From IMG/VR virus record IMGVR_UViG_3300005096_000445, positions 1 to 22,859 of that record: a stretch of DNA of 22,859 nucleotides. One strand, written 5' to 3'. Below the pieces are notes generated by a model. It saw nothing but the letters and a program-made list of their open reading frames with translations. It was not told where the DNA came from and did not search any database. Below, in pieces: positions 1 through 7,382 of the stretch. Source of the DNA: a virus. The position numbers and the translations under genes are program-made. Positions within the stretch are counted from its first letter, which is position 1. Every line of letters begins with the position of its first letter.

Positions 1-72
1 CTCAGAACCTTATTTATAACTAGGTAGTTACATGGGTAATCCATAGTGATCATTTTTAATTGTCCTTATATA
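1..72. other. Unassigned left flank downstream of the repressor gene
   Basis: This AT-rich stretch follows the stop codon of the leftward repressor gene. In Mu-type phages the left attachment end, a 5'-TG terminus plus repeated transposase-binding sites, lies close to the repressor 3' end. I could not pick out repeated transposase sites or a terminal TG with a target duplication here, so the prophage end may be just outside the window. Confidence 0.3.
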
Positions 73-597
73 TCAAGTATTTAATCGTTTCTTTAGGCTA
101 TCTAACAGGATCGCTGCTCCTGCTTCATCAAGATTATGCGCAAACATTAGTGTCATTAGGGTTTGATGCCAGAATTCATCTGGCTGGTAGCCAATATCAG
201 ATTCAATCTCCTCTAGCGACTCCCTTATGCCTCTTAACCTCTCACCTACTGACACCAGGCGCTGCTCTGACCGCGCTGCCGCTTCTTTATCATCAAAAAA
301 GCGCTCTCTTATGTAATCTGCTTTTGCTTCAGCATGTTCAGGTGATTTTGCATAAATATGATTATCCAGTGAGGCATCTTCACCTGTGGCCAGCAACATG
401 GAGCCTTCACCAGAAATTACCCAATTAGCGTTGTAACCGGCCTGCATCAGCTTTTCCAATACCGTTGAGTCAGGTGTTCGATTCCCTCGCTCATAGTTTC
501 CGAGTGAATTCTTATGTATCCCAATTTCTGCTGCAAATGAAGCCTGGCTACGGTCACCCCGTATGAGTGCTAGTCTTTCACCGATTTTGGTTGTCAC
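73..597 (-). CDS. Phage repressor, XRE/CI-type helix-turn-helix protein
   Basis: 174-residue protein read leftward, diverging from the early genes. The start is GTG (595-597) with an AGAGGT ribosome site upstream. Residues about 5-60 form an XRE-type HTH (QASFAAEIGIHKNSLGNYERG), followed by the NWVISGEG stretch common in CI-like phage repressors. The C-terminal half (about 85-135) is charged and helical, probably a coiled coil for oligomerisation. There is no LexA-type Ser/Lys autopeptidase domain, so direct RecA-stimulated self-cleavage is not expected; relief by Ner, by an anti-repressor or by host proteolysis would fit better. Position and direction match Mu c, though the fold is CI-like rather than Mu c-like. 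It presumably binds the GCTGCAACC repeats next to its start. Confidence 0.85.
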   Translation of the reverse strand: MTTKIGERLALIRGDRSQASFAAEIGIHKNSLGNYERGNRTPDSTVLEKLMQAGYNANWVISGEGSMLLATGEDASLDNHIYAKSPEHAEAKADYIRERFFDDKEAAARSEQRLVSVGERLRGIRESLEEIESDIGYQPDEFWHQTLMTLMFAHNLDEAGAAILLDSLKKRLNT

Positions 598-609
598 TTC
601 ACACCTCTA

Positions 610-653
610 AAGCTGCAACCAAAGTTGCAACTTCGAATATTTGGTTGCAGCTT
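610..653. repeat. Operator inverted repeat next to the repressor start
   Basis: Arms 610-623 and 640-653 are perfectly complementary over 14 bp (core GCTGCAACC). A third half-site palindrome, GTTGCAAC, sits between them. It lies 13-56 bp upstream of the repressor GTG start, so occupancy would autoregulate the repressor. Confidence 0.7.
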
Positions 654-713
654 AAAATATTTCATTTAATAACAAATAGTTATACTGATTTAAGTAAAGT
701 TACCACTCATTTG

Positions 714-731
714 AAAGCTGCAACCTATAAT
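714..731 (+). promoter_or_regulatory. Candidate early promoter -10 overlapped by an operator half-site
   Basis: TATAAT at 726-731 directly abuts the AAAGCTGCAACC half-site (714-725), so a bound repressor would cover it. A -35 at the proper distance is poor (703-708 reads CCACTC). An alternative is TTGACG (737-742) with TACAGT (761-766), spaced 18 bp, which would make ner nearly leaderless. Confidence 0.4.
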
Positions 732-773
732 CGGGGTTGACGCTGCTCCCGTTTGTGGTCTACAGTATCCCAC

Positions 774-1064
774 ATGAGCGAGAAACACACCCCAAAAAAA
801 CAGCCCTTAGAGGACTGGCATCCAGCCGATATTGTGGCCACTCTGCGTAAGGCAGGTTGGTCACTTTCGCGGCTATCAATTCATCATGGCTACAAGGATC
901 GAGGAACACTTAAATGTGCACTGTCTCCTGGTTGGCCAAAGGGCGAGCGGATCATCGCTGAAACGCTTGGTCTGCACCCCTCAGATATCTGGCCTTCTCG
1001 CTATGGTGATAAGTCTACCAGAGCGCGGAAATCCATCAATGTAAAAGATAAGCAGGTGGCTTGA
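774..1064 (+). CDS. ner: Ner-like DNA-binding regulator
   Basis: 96 residues from ATG 774. The DWHPADIVATLRKAGWSLS segment, the HHGY turn and the WPKGERIIAETLGLHPSDIWPSRY signature are those of the Mu Ner/Nlp family, a lambda-repressor-like HTH that turns down early and repressor transcription. Its place as the first rightward gene opposite the repressor matches Mu ner. An in-frame TTG at 753 would add seven residues, but the conserved region starts after the ATG. No clear Shine-Dalgarno sequence precedes either start, so initiation may be leaderless or weak. The C-terminal tail after WPSRY is about 20 residues longer than in Mu Ner. Confidence 0.9.
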   Translation: MSEKHTPKKQPLEDWHPADIVATLRKAGWSLSRLSIHHGYKDRGTLKCALSPGWPKGERIIAETLGLHPSDIWPSRYGDKSTRARKSINVKDKQVA

Positions 1065-1065
1065 C

Positions 1066-1503
1066 ATGAGACGTGTCAAAGATCAGCTAACACAAGACAT
1101 GTTTCTGGTGCCTCAGCCTGATCGCTCCACACCTGGCAGTGCAAATTATGCCTTTGAAGTCTCTCATTTGGTCAGTGAGGTTTTAAAAGAGACTCCGCTG
1201 GATCGCTGGGAGATTGCCGCGCAGATGAGCCGGCTCTCTGGTGATGATGTAAGCAAGAACATGATTGATGCCTGGGCTAGCCCAGGGCGGCCTGATCACA
1301 ACATCCCCCTCTACCGGGTGGCGCTGCTTGAAGAGGTAGCCAGCACTCACGCATTAACAGATTGGTTGGTTGGCAAACGTGGCGGCCGAGTGGCATATGG
1401 CAAGGATGCCTTAAACGCCAAACTCGGAAAACTGACCGTCATGAAAAAACAGGTTGAGCAGCAGATCAGGGAGCTGCAAAAACTAATGGGAGAGACGCCA
1501 TGA
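1066..1503 (+). CDS. Hypothetical phage protein, helical, C-terminal coiled coil
   Basis: 145 residues, starting one base after the ner stop and ending in an ATGA overlap with the next gene, so part of the early operon. I do not recognise a named family. Residues about 35-95 (segments LDRWEIAAQMSRLSG and VSKNMIDAWASPGRPDHNIP) look like a small helical, HTH-like DNA-binding unit. The last 30 residues (KLTVMKKQVEQQIRELQKL) look like a coiled coil. Genes of this size and pattern lie between ner and transposase in several Mu-like prophages. A role as an accessory DNA-binding protein is a guess from the fold alone. Confidence 0.7.
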   Translation: MRRVKDQLTQDMFLVPQPDRSTPGSANYAFEVSHLVSEVLKETPLDRWEIAAQMSRLSGDDVSKNMIDAWASPGRPDHNIPLYRVALLEEVASTHALTDWLVGKRGGRVAYGKDALNAKLGKLTVMKKQVEQQIRELQKLMGETP

Positions 1504-1961
1504 ATAGAGATGAGTTTATGCATCTGCCACCAGAGCAGCAGGAGATGCTGGTCAGACTGGCGGATATCGCCGAGCTGGAAGAGTTGGCAGAAGAGACTGG
1601 GGGGTGGCAGGCCGAGGTTTTGTCAGCCAATGTTGCCGGTATTGATTATGCAACTGATCCCACTTTTAACATGGCCAAGAGCTTGCGTAGCTATTTTGGT
1701 TCACCCAACCCTCAGTTCAACAACACAAAAAAGTGCGGTGTTCTACGGCTGGCTCCCAATGACTTCTGCATGCTGCCTGATGGTCGTTTTGATGTAGATC
1801 GCTATGATGCGGAAACACTGGACTTCTATTTTGTTTTAAACCAGAAGGGGTGGAAAGAAGCCTGGTCATGGGCGCGGGGCACTACTGCTGATTCGGGTGG
1901 TGTAAAACTGATGAACTTTGTATTTGGCAGCTTCGCCGAGCTGGAAGAGGCTGCCGCATGA
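1500..1961 (+). CDS. Hypothetical early phage protein
   Basis: 153-residue acidic protein, translationally coupled on both sides: ATGA overlap with the gene before and a 4-base overlap with transposase after. The N-terminus (EFMHLPPEQQEMLVRLADI) is helical. The middle part is richer in aromatics and glycine (SYFGSPNPQFNNTKKCG). No signal peptide, membrane segment or catalytic motif is visible. Placement directly before the transposase gene suggests an early function in lysogeny or transposition control, but nothing in the sequence identifies it. Confidence 0.65.
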   Translation: MNRDEFMHLPPEQQEMLVRLADIAELEELAEETGGWQAEVLSANVAGIDYATDPTFNMAKSLRSYFGSPNPQFNNTKKCGVLRLAPNDFCMLPDGRFDVDRYDAETLDFYFVLNQKGWKEAWSWARGTTADSGGVKLMNFVFGSFAELEEAAA

Positions 1962-4099
1962 AACAGTGCACTGCCAAAGAGATCGCAGCGGCACTTGGCA
2001 TATCAAGACAAGCTGTTGATAAACGTGAAACCCGCGAATCCTGGCTCTACAAAGAAGCTACTGGCCGAGGCGGCAAACGCCGCCTCTATCAAATTAACGA
2101 TCTGCCAGCTGATGTGCAAGCTGCGCTACTAGCAGGTCAAGAGCCTACGGTAGAGACACCGCTCACCAGCGCCATTGCCGAAGAACTGGGTAACAATGTA
2201 GAGCCATTATTCACCTACGACCGCGACAACCTCTGGGCTAATTATGAACGCAAGCCAGAAAAACAAAAAGCCAAAGCCAAGCTGAAGCTGCAAGCCATTA
2301 ACTCAGCACTTGCCCTTATTGAAAACGGTATTCCTAAAACCAAGGCATGGGCTACCGCAGCCAAAACCTATGGCTTTCATAAAACAACCCTTTATCGCTG
2401 GTATAACGATGTAAAAAAATATGACCAAGCCGACTGGCTTGCCGCACTCGTGCCTGGCTACACCGGCAGAACCGCCACAGCAGAATGCAGCACCGAAGCC
2501 TGGGACTTCTTCAAAGCCGACTACCTAAGGCTCGAAAAACCCACCGCAAGTGCCTGTTACTACCGCCTTAAACGAGCTGCAAACGAACACGGTTGGCAGA
2601 TCCCAACCCTCCGCACTCTAGAACGCCGGATAAAAACAGAAACCCCCGCCACCATCCGCGTACTCAAGCGTGAAGGCGAGCTGGCGTTACAACAACTTTA
2701 CCCAGCACAGCAGCGCACCGTGCGAGACCTCCATGCCCTGCAATGGATTAATGGCGACGGCTACCAGCATAACGTCTTCATAAAATGGCCGAATGGCGAC
2801 ATCGAACGCCCCAAAACATGGGTCTGGCAAGATATCTACAGCCGCAAAATTCTAGCCTACCGAGTAGATGTTACGGAAAACACCGACCAGATCCGCCTCA
2901 GCTTTGGCGACCTGGTTGAAACCTACGGCATCCCCGAACATGCCACCATCGACAACACCCGCGCAGCCGCCAATAAATGGATGACCGGCGGTGTACCCAA
3001 TCGATACAGATTCAAAATCAAAGAAGATGACCCACTCGGCCTATTTCCGCTGCTGGGTATTAAAGTTCACTGGACAAGCGTCCTAAACGGCAAAGGTCAC
3101 GGCCAAGCCAAGCCTGTAGAACGTGCCTTCGGCATCGGCGGCATCGGTGAAGTGGTCGACAAACACCCTGCATTTGCCGGAGCCTACACCGGCCACAACA
3201 CCACCGCAAAGCCCGAAAACTACGGCTCAACAGCCATACCTATAGAGCTGTTTTTAAAAATACTGAGTGAAGAAATCACCGCCCATAACGCAAAAGAGCA
3301 ACGCCGCACCGAAATCTGTGGTGGCATCCAAAGCTACGACCAAGCCTTCAACGCCTCATACAAAACAGCCACGATAAGAAAAGCCACCAAAGAACAACGC
3401 CGCCTCTGGCTCATGACAGCAGAAGCCATCAGAGTCAAACCAGACGGCAGCCTAATTTTAGAGGCAGGCAGTGCCATCGGCGTAGGCAAAAACCGCTACA
3501 GCAGCCCCGCTCTGCACGAATACGGTCGCCACAAAATAGTCGTGCGGTTTGACCCACAAAACCTACACGACACCGTCCACTGCTACACCCTCGATGGTCG
3601 CTACATCGACACAGCACACTGCATAGAAGCCACCGGCTTTGGCAACACCGAAGCTGCTCGTAGCTTTAACAAACACCGCAAGCAATTCATGCGTGCCACC
3701 AAACAGGCTGCCAAAGCCACCACCCGCATGAGCACCCTGGAAGTAGCCCAACGCCTACCAGAAACAGAACAGCCAGAGCCACCCGAAGCCAGCGTAGTGC
3801 ATCCACTGCGCGCAGACCTAAAGCTTGGAAGACCAGCGCCAGAAGCAACACTCACAGAAGAAAAGCAAGCAGACATTGCAGCCTTTCAGGCTGAATTTGA
3901 GCAAGAGCCAGCAGCCGTTATAGCGATAGAAGACCCACGCCAACGCTACCAACGCTGGGTAAGGCTCAACAACCGAATAGAAGCCCAAGAAACCCTAAAC
4001 GAACAAGACCAACGATTCTGGAAAAACTACCCACGAGGAGATGAATACCGCTCAATGAAAGCGTTCTACAACGACTTTGCAGAAAGTATAGAAGCATAA
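1958..4099 (+). CDS. A: Mu-type DDE transposase (MuA-like)
   Basis: 713 residues, close to the 663 of MuA. Residues 1-60 form the Mu-type HTH (TAKEIAAALGISRQAVDKRE) that in MuA binds the internal enhancer. Residues about 100-240 carry further helical DNA-binding domains for the phage ends. The RNase H-like catalytic core holds the acidic triad at near-MuA spacing: D267 (WINGDGY), D332 (ATIDNTR) and E388 (KPVERAFG), against D269/D336/E392 in MuA. A beta-barrel region (about 495-570) follows. The C-terminus (WVRLNNRIEAQETLNEQDQR) is the part that contacts B and ClpX in MuA. It catalyses strand nicking and transfer in integration and replicative transposition. It works with the ATPase encoded 69 bases downstream. 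Confidence 0.97.
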   Translation: MKQCTAKEIAAALGISRQAVDKRETRESWLYKEATGRGGKRRLYQINDLPADVQAALLAGQEPTVETPLTSAIAEELGNNVEPLFTYDRDNLWANYERKPEKQKAKAKLKLQAINSALALIENGIPKTKAWATAAKTYGFHKTTLYRWYNDVKKYDQADWLAALVPGYTGRTATAECSTEAWDFFKADYLRLEKPTASACYYRLKRAANEHGWQIPTLRTLERRIKTETPATIRVLKREGELALQQLYPAQQRTVRDLHALQWINGDGYQHNVFIKWPNGDIERPKTWVWQDIYSRKILAYRVDVTENTDQIRLSFGDLVETYGIPEHATIDNTRAAANKWMTGGVPNRYRFKIKEDDPLGLFPLLGIKVHWTSVLNGKGHGQAKPVERAFGIGGIGEVVDKHPAFAGAYTGHNTTAKPENYGSTAIPIELFLKILSEEITAHNAKEQRRTEICGGIQSYDQAFNASYKTATIRKATKEQRRLWLMTAEAIRVKPDGSLILEAGSAIGVGKNRYSSPALHEYGRHKIVVRFDPQNLHDTVHCYTLDGRYIDTAHCIEATGFGNTEAARSFNKHRKQFMRATKQAAKATTRMSTLEVAQRLPETEQPEPPEASVVHPLRADLKLGRPAPEATLTEEKQADIAAFQAEFEQEPAAVIAIEDPRQRYQRWVRLNNRIEAQETLNEQDQRFWKNYPRGDEYRSMKAFYNDFAESIEA

Positions 4100-4103
4100 A
4101 AAA

Positions 4104-4121
4104 CCCGCCGAACAGGGCGGG
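4104..4121. terminator. GC hairpin between transposase and B genes
   Basis: CCCGCC (4104-4109) pairs with GGCGGG (4116-4121) around a 6-base loop, just after the A stop codon. On the + strand no T-run follows (CTTAGC), so it is a weak terminator or an mRNA-stability or attenuation element lowering B expression. An A-run precedes it (4098-4103), which would make it a better terminator for leftward transcripts. Confidence 0.45.
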
Positions 4122-4168
4122 CTTAGCACCCAGAAAACGGGCACAAGTACTACTTAGGAGATAACAGC

Positions 4169-4921
4169 ATGACCCAAATCAACAACGTCGTCAACATACC
4201 GACATCCGGCACAACCGCCCCGCTGCAAAATGTAGCGCTGTGCACACGGCTGCTAGAACAGGCCATGAACCGCCCAGCACACCTCCCTGGCATCGTCGCC
4301 TTCTATGGTTTTAGCGGCCTGGGAAAATCTATCAGTGCCGCCTACGTAGCCAACAAATACCGCGCCTACTACATCGAATGCAAATCAACCTGGACACGCA
4401 AAGCCCTGCTCCAAGCCATCCTCAAAGAGATGGGCATCGCTCCAGCCAGCACCATCTACGACATGGTAGACCAGATCAGCGAAGAACTCGTGCTTTCCAG
4501 CCGCCCGCTGATCGTCGATGAAATGGATCACATCGTAGAAAAGAAAGCGGTCGAAGTGATACGCGACATTTACGAAGGCTCCAACACAGCCATCTTGCTT
4601 ATTGGTGAAGAGAACCTCCCAACCAAGCTACGCAAATGGGAGCGGTTCCACAACCGCATACTCACATGGGAACTGGCACAACCCGCCAACCTGGAAGACA
4701 CCAAACACCTGGCAGCCCTCTACTGCAAAGAGGTCAAAATTGCCGACGACCTGCTGCAAAGAATCCAACAAGCCAGCCGAGGCACAGTTCGCCGCATCTG
4801 CGTCAACCTGCATCGTGTAGAACAAATCACACTCACCGAACTAGGGCAAGAGAGCATCAACAAAGCCCAATGGGGCAAACGCGAACTCTACACCGGCGAA
4901 GCCCCAGCACGGAGGGTTTGA
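4169..4921 (+). CDS. B: MuB/TniB-like AAA+ ATPase, transposition target activator
   Basis: 250 residues with AGGAGA before the ATG. Walker A is GFSGLGKS (47-54), Walker B is PLIVDEMD (113-120, D117/E118), and a sensor-like AILLIGEEN (141-149) follows. An arginine-rich C-terminal lid (about 190-225, SRGTVRRICVNL) completes a AAA+ module. In Mu, B polymerises on target DNA with ATP, delivers targets to transposase, stimulates strand transfer and gives target immunity. This protein is shorter than Mu B (312 residues) and starts nearly at the ATPase domain, so it lacks the N-terminal HTH of Mu B, as in shorter B/TniB-type proteins. The position after A supports the call. Confidence 0.93.
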   Translation: MTQINNVVNIPTSGTTAPLQNVALCTRLLEQAMNRPAHLPGIVAFYGFSGLGKSISAAYVANKYRAYYIECKSTWTRKALLQAILKEMGIAPASTIYDMVDQISEELVLSSRPLIVDEMDHIVEKKAVEVIRDIYEGSNTAILLIGEENLPTKLRKWERFHNRILTWELAQPANLEDTKHLAALYCKEVKIADDLLQRIQQASRGTVRRICVNLHRVEQITLTELGQESINKAQWGKRELYTGEAPARRV

Positions 4922-4922
4922 G

Positions 4923-5117
4923 ATGGAACTATCCACATCTCAGCACCTAAAGATTCGCCTCGCAGCTACGCGGGCACACTACCGCCCGATACCGTATGCC
5001 ATGCCATTTATCAAATGGCGAGATACACCCTATATCAGGCGCAAAATAGCGAAGACATTAGGCGTTCACCTTAAAGAATACACCCCCCTGCCGACGGGCA
5101 AAAAAGGAGGCCTGTAA
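4923..5117 (+). CDS. Small basic hypothetical protein
   Basis: 64 residues, starting one base after the B stop and ending one base before the next ATG, so tightly packed in the operon. It is rich in Arg, Lys and aromatics (KIRLAATRAHYRPIPYAMPF) with no cysteine. Its small size, positive charge and location beside B would suit a nucleic-acid-binding accessory protein, but I recognise no family. Confidence 0.6.
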   Translation: MELSTSQHLKIRLAATRAHYRPIPYAMPFIKWRDTPYIRRKIAKTLGVHLKEYTPLPTGKKGGL

Positions 5118-5118
5118 A

Positions 5119-5733
5119 ATGCCCAACAAACCGATACATCTCAAAGCATCAGCCCCAAAAAACGACCGACAAGCCATGTGGGAATGCATCCGCAAACAAG
5201 GCATAGAGGGTAAAACATTCACAGCCGCAGACATCAGAAATCAACTACCAGGCTGCCCACCCATTAGTAGAGTGCGCGACTACCTCACCTGCCTAACAGC
5301 CGCCAAATATCTCGAATATAAAAAACAACCCAGGCCAGGTAGCACCGCATCCTACATGCTAAAACGCGACACCGGCATCGAAGCCCCACGAGTGCGTAAA
5401 GACGGCACACCCGTCACCCAAGGATTAGCGCGCGAACAGATGTGGCGCACCATGAAAGTTATTGGCGAATTCAACGCCAAAGAACTAGCAACCAACGCCT
5501 CAACCGAAGCCTGCCAAGTCGCCATAAACGATGCCAAAGACTATGTGCGTCACCTGCACAAAGCCAAATACCTGCACGTAACCACCAAAGCCAAAAACAG
5601 CGGAGGCCTGGCACGTTACCGCCTGCTGCCAACTAAAAACACCGGAGCCAAACCGCCAAAAGTGCAAAAAATAAAAAGCGTCTACGACCCAAATCTAGGA
5701 AAAGTCGTCTGGACACAAGGCGGTGCATCATGA
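5119..5733 (+). CDS. Tandem winged-helix-like protein, hypothetical
   Basis: 204 residues with AAAAGGAGG upstream. The protein reads as two related units. Unit one (about 16-95) runs from RQAMWECIRKQGIEGKTFTA through a helix and wing (YLTCLTAAKYLEYKK) to TGIEAPRVRKDG. Unit two (about 105-188) runs from REQMWRTMKVIGEFNAKELA through YVRHLHKAKYLHVTT to TGAKPPKVQK. Both have the shape of a winged helix (three helices, then a hairpin), ending in the same proline/lysine-rich linker. It is probably a DNA-binding protein that arose by internal duplication. The next gene overlaps it by four bases (ATGA). Confidence 0.75.
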   Translation: MPNKPIHLKASAPKNDRQAMWECIRKQGIEGKTFTAADIRNQLPGCPPISRVRDYLTCLTAAKYLEYKKQPRPGSTASYMLKRDTGIEAPRVRKDGTPVTQGLAREQMWRTMKVIGEFNAKELATNASTEACQVAINDAKDYVRHLHKAKYLHVTTKAKNSGGLARYRLLPTKNTGAKPPKVQKIKSVYDPNLGKVVWTQGGAS

Positions 5734-6059
5734 ATCAGGCTCAAAACACCGGCTGGCTCCAAGCCCTGGTTAACGCATGTGAAAGTGCCTCACAAAGCAT
5801 CGTTGCCGACCGTTTAGGCGTATCAGCCACCATGATCAACCAAGTCATAAAAGGCATCTACCCAAGTCAAAAAGGGCAAAGCCGCCTGCAAGAGCTTGTC
5901 GAAGGCGCACTCATGGGAAACACCGTCAACTGCCCCGTGCTTGATGAGATCACCCGCGATATCTGCATTGAAAAACAAGAGCAACCCTTTGCTGCCACCA
6001 ATCCCCAGCGCGTCAAGCTCTACCGTACCTGCAAAACCTGCCCAAACCGGAGAACCTAG
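5730..6059 (+). CDS. HTH protein with C-terminal cysteine motif
   Basis: 109 residues. The N-terminal half is a clear HTH (ACESASQSIVADRLGVSATM, then INQVIKG), like phage Cro/CI-type or YdaS-type regulators. The C-terminal half has a spaced cysteine set: CPVLDEITRDIC, then TCKTCPNR at the end, probably a zinc- or Fe-S-binding unit. This HTH plus TNP-x-R-x-LYRxCxxCPN arrangement recurs in my memory of Mu-like and other phage early regions, where its role is unknown. It is translationally coupled to the gene before. Confidence 0.75.
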   Translation: MNQAQNTGWLQALVNACESASQSIVADRLGVSATMINQVIKGIYPSQKGQSRLQELVEGALMGNTVNCPVLDEITRDICIEKQEQPFAATNPQRVKLYRTCKTCPNRRT

Positions 6060-6062
6060 ACC

Positions 6063-6362
6063 ATGCACACACTCACCCCACTAACACCACTGGGCGGGAT
6101 AAACCTCACGCGCCCCTCACGCATCATGGAACAGCTTGCTGAGGTTGAAGAGACGCTACAGAACCTTGTGCATCATCATCTAGAAGTGAACGGTATCGAC
6201 CTGCGAGAGCCGGTTCCCATCATCATTATTGACCGACCACATGAACCTATCAGCCTGTTCCAAAATGGCTACACCCTGGTCAGACCGCAGACCAGCGCGC
6301 CATTGTATGGCCAGGCCAAAATCGGTGGCTGCTACATCCGCTGGGAAGAGGAGCTGCTATGA
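6063..6362 (+). CDS. Hypothetical early protein
   Basis: 99 residues, starting three bases after the previous stop. An N-terminal helix (SRIMEQLAEVEETLQNLVHH) is followed by a beta-rich stretch (PVPIIIIDRPHEP) and a C-terminal segment (AKIGGCYIRWEEELL). There is no signal peptide or membrane span. It overlaps the next gene by four bases (ATGA). I recognise no family; the conserved-looking GGCYIRW ending suggests a real folded protein. Confidence 0.6.
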   Translation: MHTLTPLTPLGGINLTRPSRIMEQLAEVEETLQNLVHHHLEVNGIDLREPVPIIIIDRPHEPISLFQNGYTLVRPQTSAPLYGQAKIGGCYIRWEEELL

Positions 6363-6562
6363 CCATCCCCCACTGCTTTAGCTGTCTCGGCTGCGAGGCA
6401 TTAAAAAATGGTGGTTCCACCCGTACCCAAACAGCGGGCACAAGCCAGCCAGGATCTTGCATCGGCTGCCTGAACCACCAGCGGTTGCAACACAACGCGG
6501 AGCAACCAGCCCAGCCGCCAGCACCCAATCACAAACCTAAAACCAAGGAGCAAAGAACATGA
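6359..6562 (+). CDS. Small cysteine-rich protein, putative zinc binder
   Basis: 67 residues with CFSCLGC near the N-terminus and CIGC at about residues 34-37: four or five cysteines in two knuckles, a probable zinc site. The tail is rich in Gln, Pro and Lys (QPAQPPAPNHKPKTKEQRT) and likely disordered. It starts and ends in ATGA overlaps with its neighbours, which supports a translated gene despite its size. Function unknown. Confidence 0.55.
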   Translation: MTIPHCFSCLGCEALKNGGSTRTQTAGTSQPGSCIGCLNHQRLQHNAEQPAQPPAPNHKPKTKEQRT

Positions 6563-7197
6563 GCGAATCGCAGACCCCAGCCGGTTACTGGAAAAACGCC
6601 CAGGGCAACCTGGTACCAGAAGAAGCCATCAAACCAATAGACAAAGAGCGCGACAAACTGGTCAAAAAGCTGGTGGCCTCAGCCCGAGCGCTACAAGCCA
6701 CAATGGCCGCCTTTAAATCCGGTGCAATGGGCGACGTAGAGACCTTCGTTGAACGATCAGCAGAACGCTACGATGTAAAACTCGGCGGTAAAAAAGGCAA
6801 CATCACCCTGCCCAGTTTTGATGGCCAATACAAAATACAACTCGCCGTCGCTGACCGCCTTGTATTTGATGAGCGCATCCAGGCTGCCAAAGCCCTGGTG
6901 GATGAATGTATCCACGAATGGACAACAGACTCCAGCGCCGAAATCAAAGCCCTCATCGAGCATGCCTTTCAGGCAGACAAAGAAGGCCAACTCAATACGG
7001 GGCGAATCCTCGGCCTCATGCGGCTCAGCATTGAGGATAAAAAATGGCAGCGCGCCATGGACGCGATCAAAGACTCCATGCAGGTCGCCTCCACTTGCAG
7101 CTACCTCCGCATCTATGAACGTGTCGGCGACAGCGATACCCAAGCAGCGGGCACAGGCCGATACCAGCAGATATCGCTGGACATAGCCGGGTTATAG
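6559..7197 (+). CDS. DUF3164 family protein
   Basis: 212 residues. The opening AGYWKNAQGNLVPEEAIKPID, the helical segment, the basic core LGGKKGNITLPSFDGQYKIQ and the closing region (LRLSIEDKKWQRAMDAIKDSM with a YLRIYER motif) are those of DUF3164, found in the early operons of Mu-like phages and sometimes mislabelled as a sulfate transporter. It has no membrane segment and is probably a cytoplasmic nucleic-acid-associated protein. It is followed by an unusually long untranslated gap. Confidence 0.88.
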   Translation: MSESQTPAGYWKNAQGNLVPEEAIKPIDKERDKLVKKLVASARALQATMAAFKSGAMGDVETFVERSAERYDVKLGGKKGNITLPSFDGQYKIQLAVADRLVFDERIQAAKALVDECIHEWTTDSSAEIKALIEHAFQADKEGQLNTGRILGLMRLSIEDKKWQRAMDAIKDSMQVASTCSYLRIYERVGDSDTQAAGTGRYQQISLDIAGL

Positions 7198-7382
7198 AAC
7201 ACACCTAGCTCCGCAATGGAGCCGTTATCGCAAGGCAAATGCCCAAGCAAGAGACTGGGCACGAGTGACGAATAACCCTTGCAGCAGGGGCTTGGAGCCA
7301 CAACAAACCTCCTTAGCCCGAGTGACCCTGCCGACTGGCCGCCGTAAGCGGCCAAACCAACACACAAAGGGATAGAGACAAA
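7198..7382 (+). other. 185-base structured untranslated segment
   Basis: The only long gap inside the early operon. Read as RNA it can fold into a run of hairpins: GCTCC/GGAGC (7208-7222); GTTAT/ATAAC (7224-7228 with 7272-7276) enclosing GCCCA/TGGGC (7241-7260); GGGCT-t-GGAG with CTCC-tt-AGCCC (7288-7319), which competes with CCCTT/AGGGG (7276-7290); and TGGCCGC/GCGGCCA (7336-7354). No open frame of credible length runs through it. The DUF2786 gene starts 28 bases after the last hairpin. It could be an RNA regulator or processing site. Confidence 0.55.

Larger units (their letters stand above)
598..773. promoter_or_regulatory. Divergent early control region (operators and promoters)
   Basis: Non-coding gap between the leftward repressor and rightward ner. 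It holds a perfect 14-bp inverted repeat, AAGCTGCAACCAAA (610-623) against its complement (640-653), with a palindromic GTTGCAAC (624-631) between the arms. A further AAAGCTGCAACC copy lies at 714-725. The repeated GCTGCAACC half-site is the likely operator of the repressor and/or Ner. In Mu the equivalent region also serves as the transpositional enhancer bound by the N-terminal HTH of transposase; the same double use is possible here but not shown. Confidence 0.7.

Noticed and set aside
1-72. Phage left attachment end
   Set aside because: No repeated transposase-binding motifs or terminal TG with target duplication could be identified, and the right end is not available for comparison.
60-428. 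Rightward open frame of 122 codons opposite the repressor gene
   Set aside because: It lies entirely within or across the leftward repressor coding region, has no ribosome site, and its Leu/His-rich composition is that of an antisense frame.
4104-4121. Full transcription terminator after transposase
   Set aside because: The stem is good but is not followed by a T-run on the coding strand, and B expression is needed from the same operon; kept only as a weak or attenuating hairpin.
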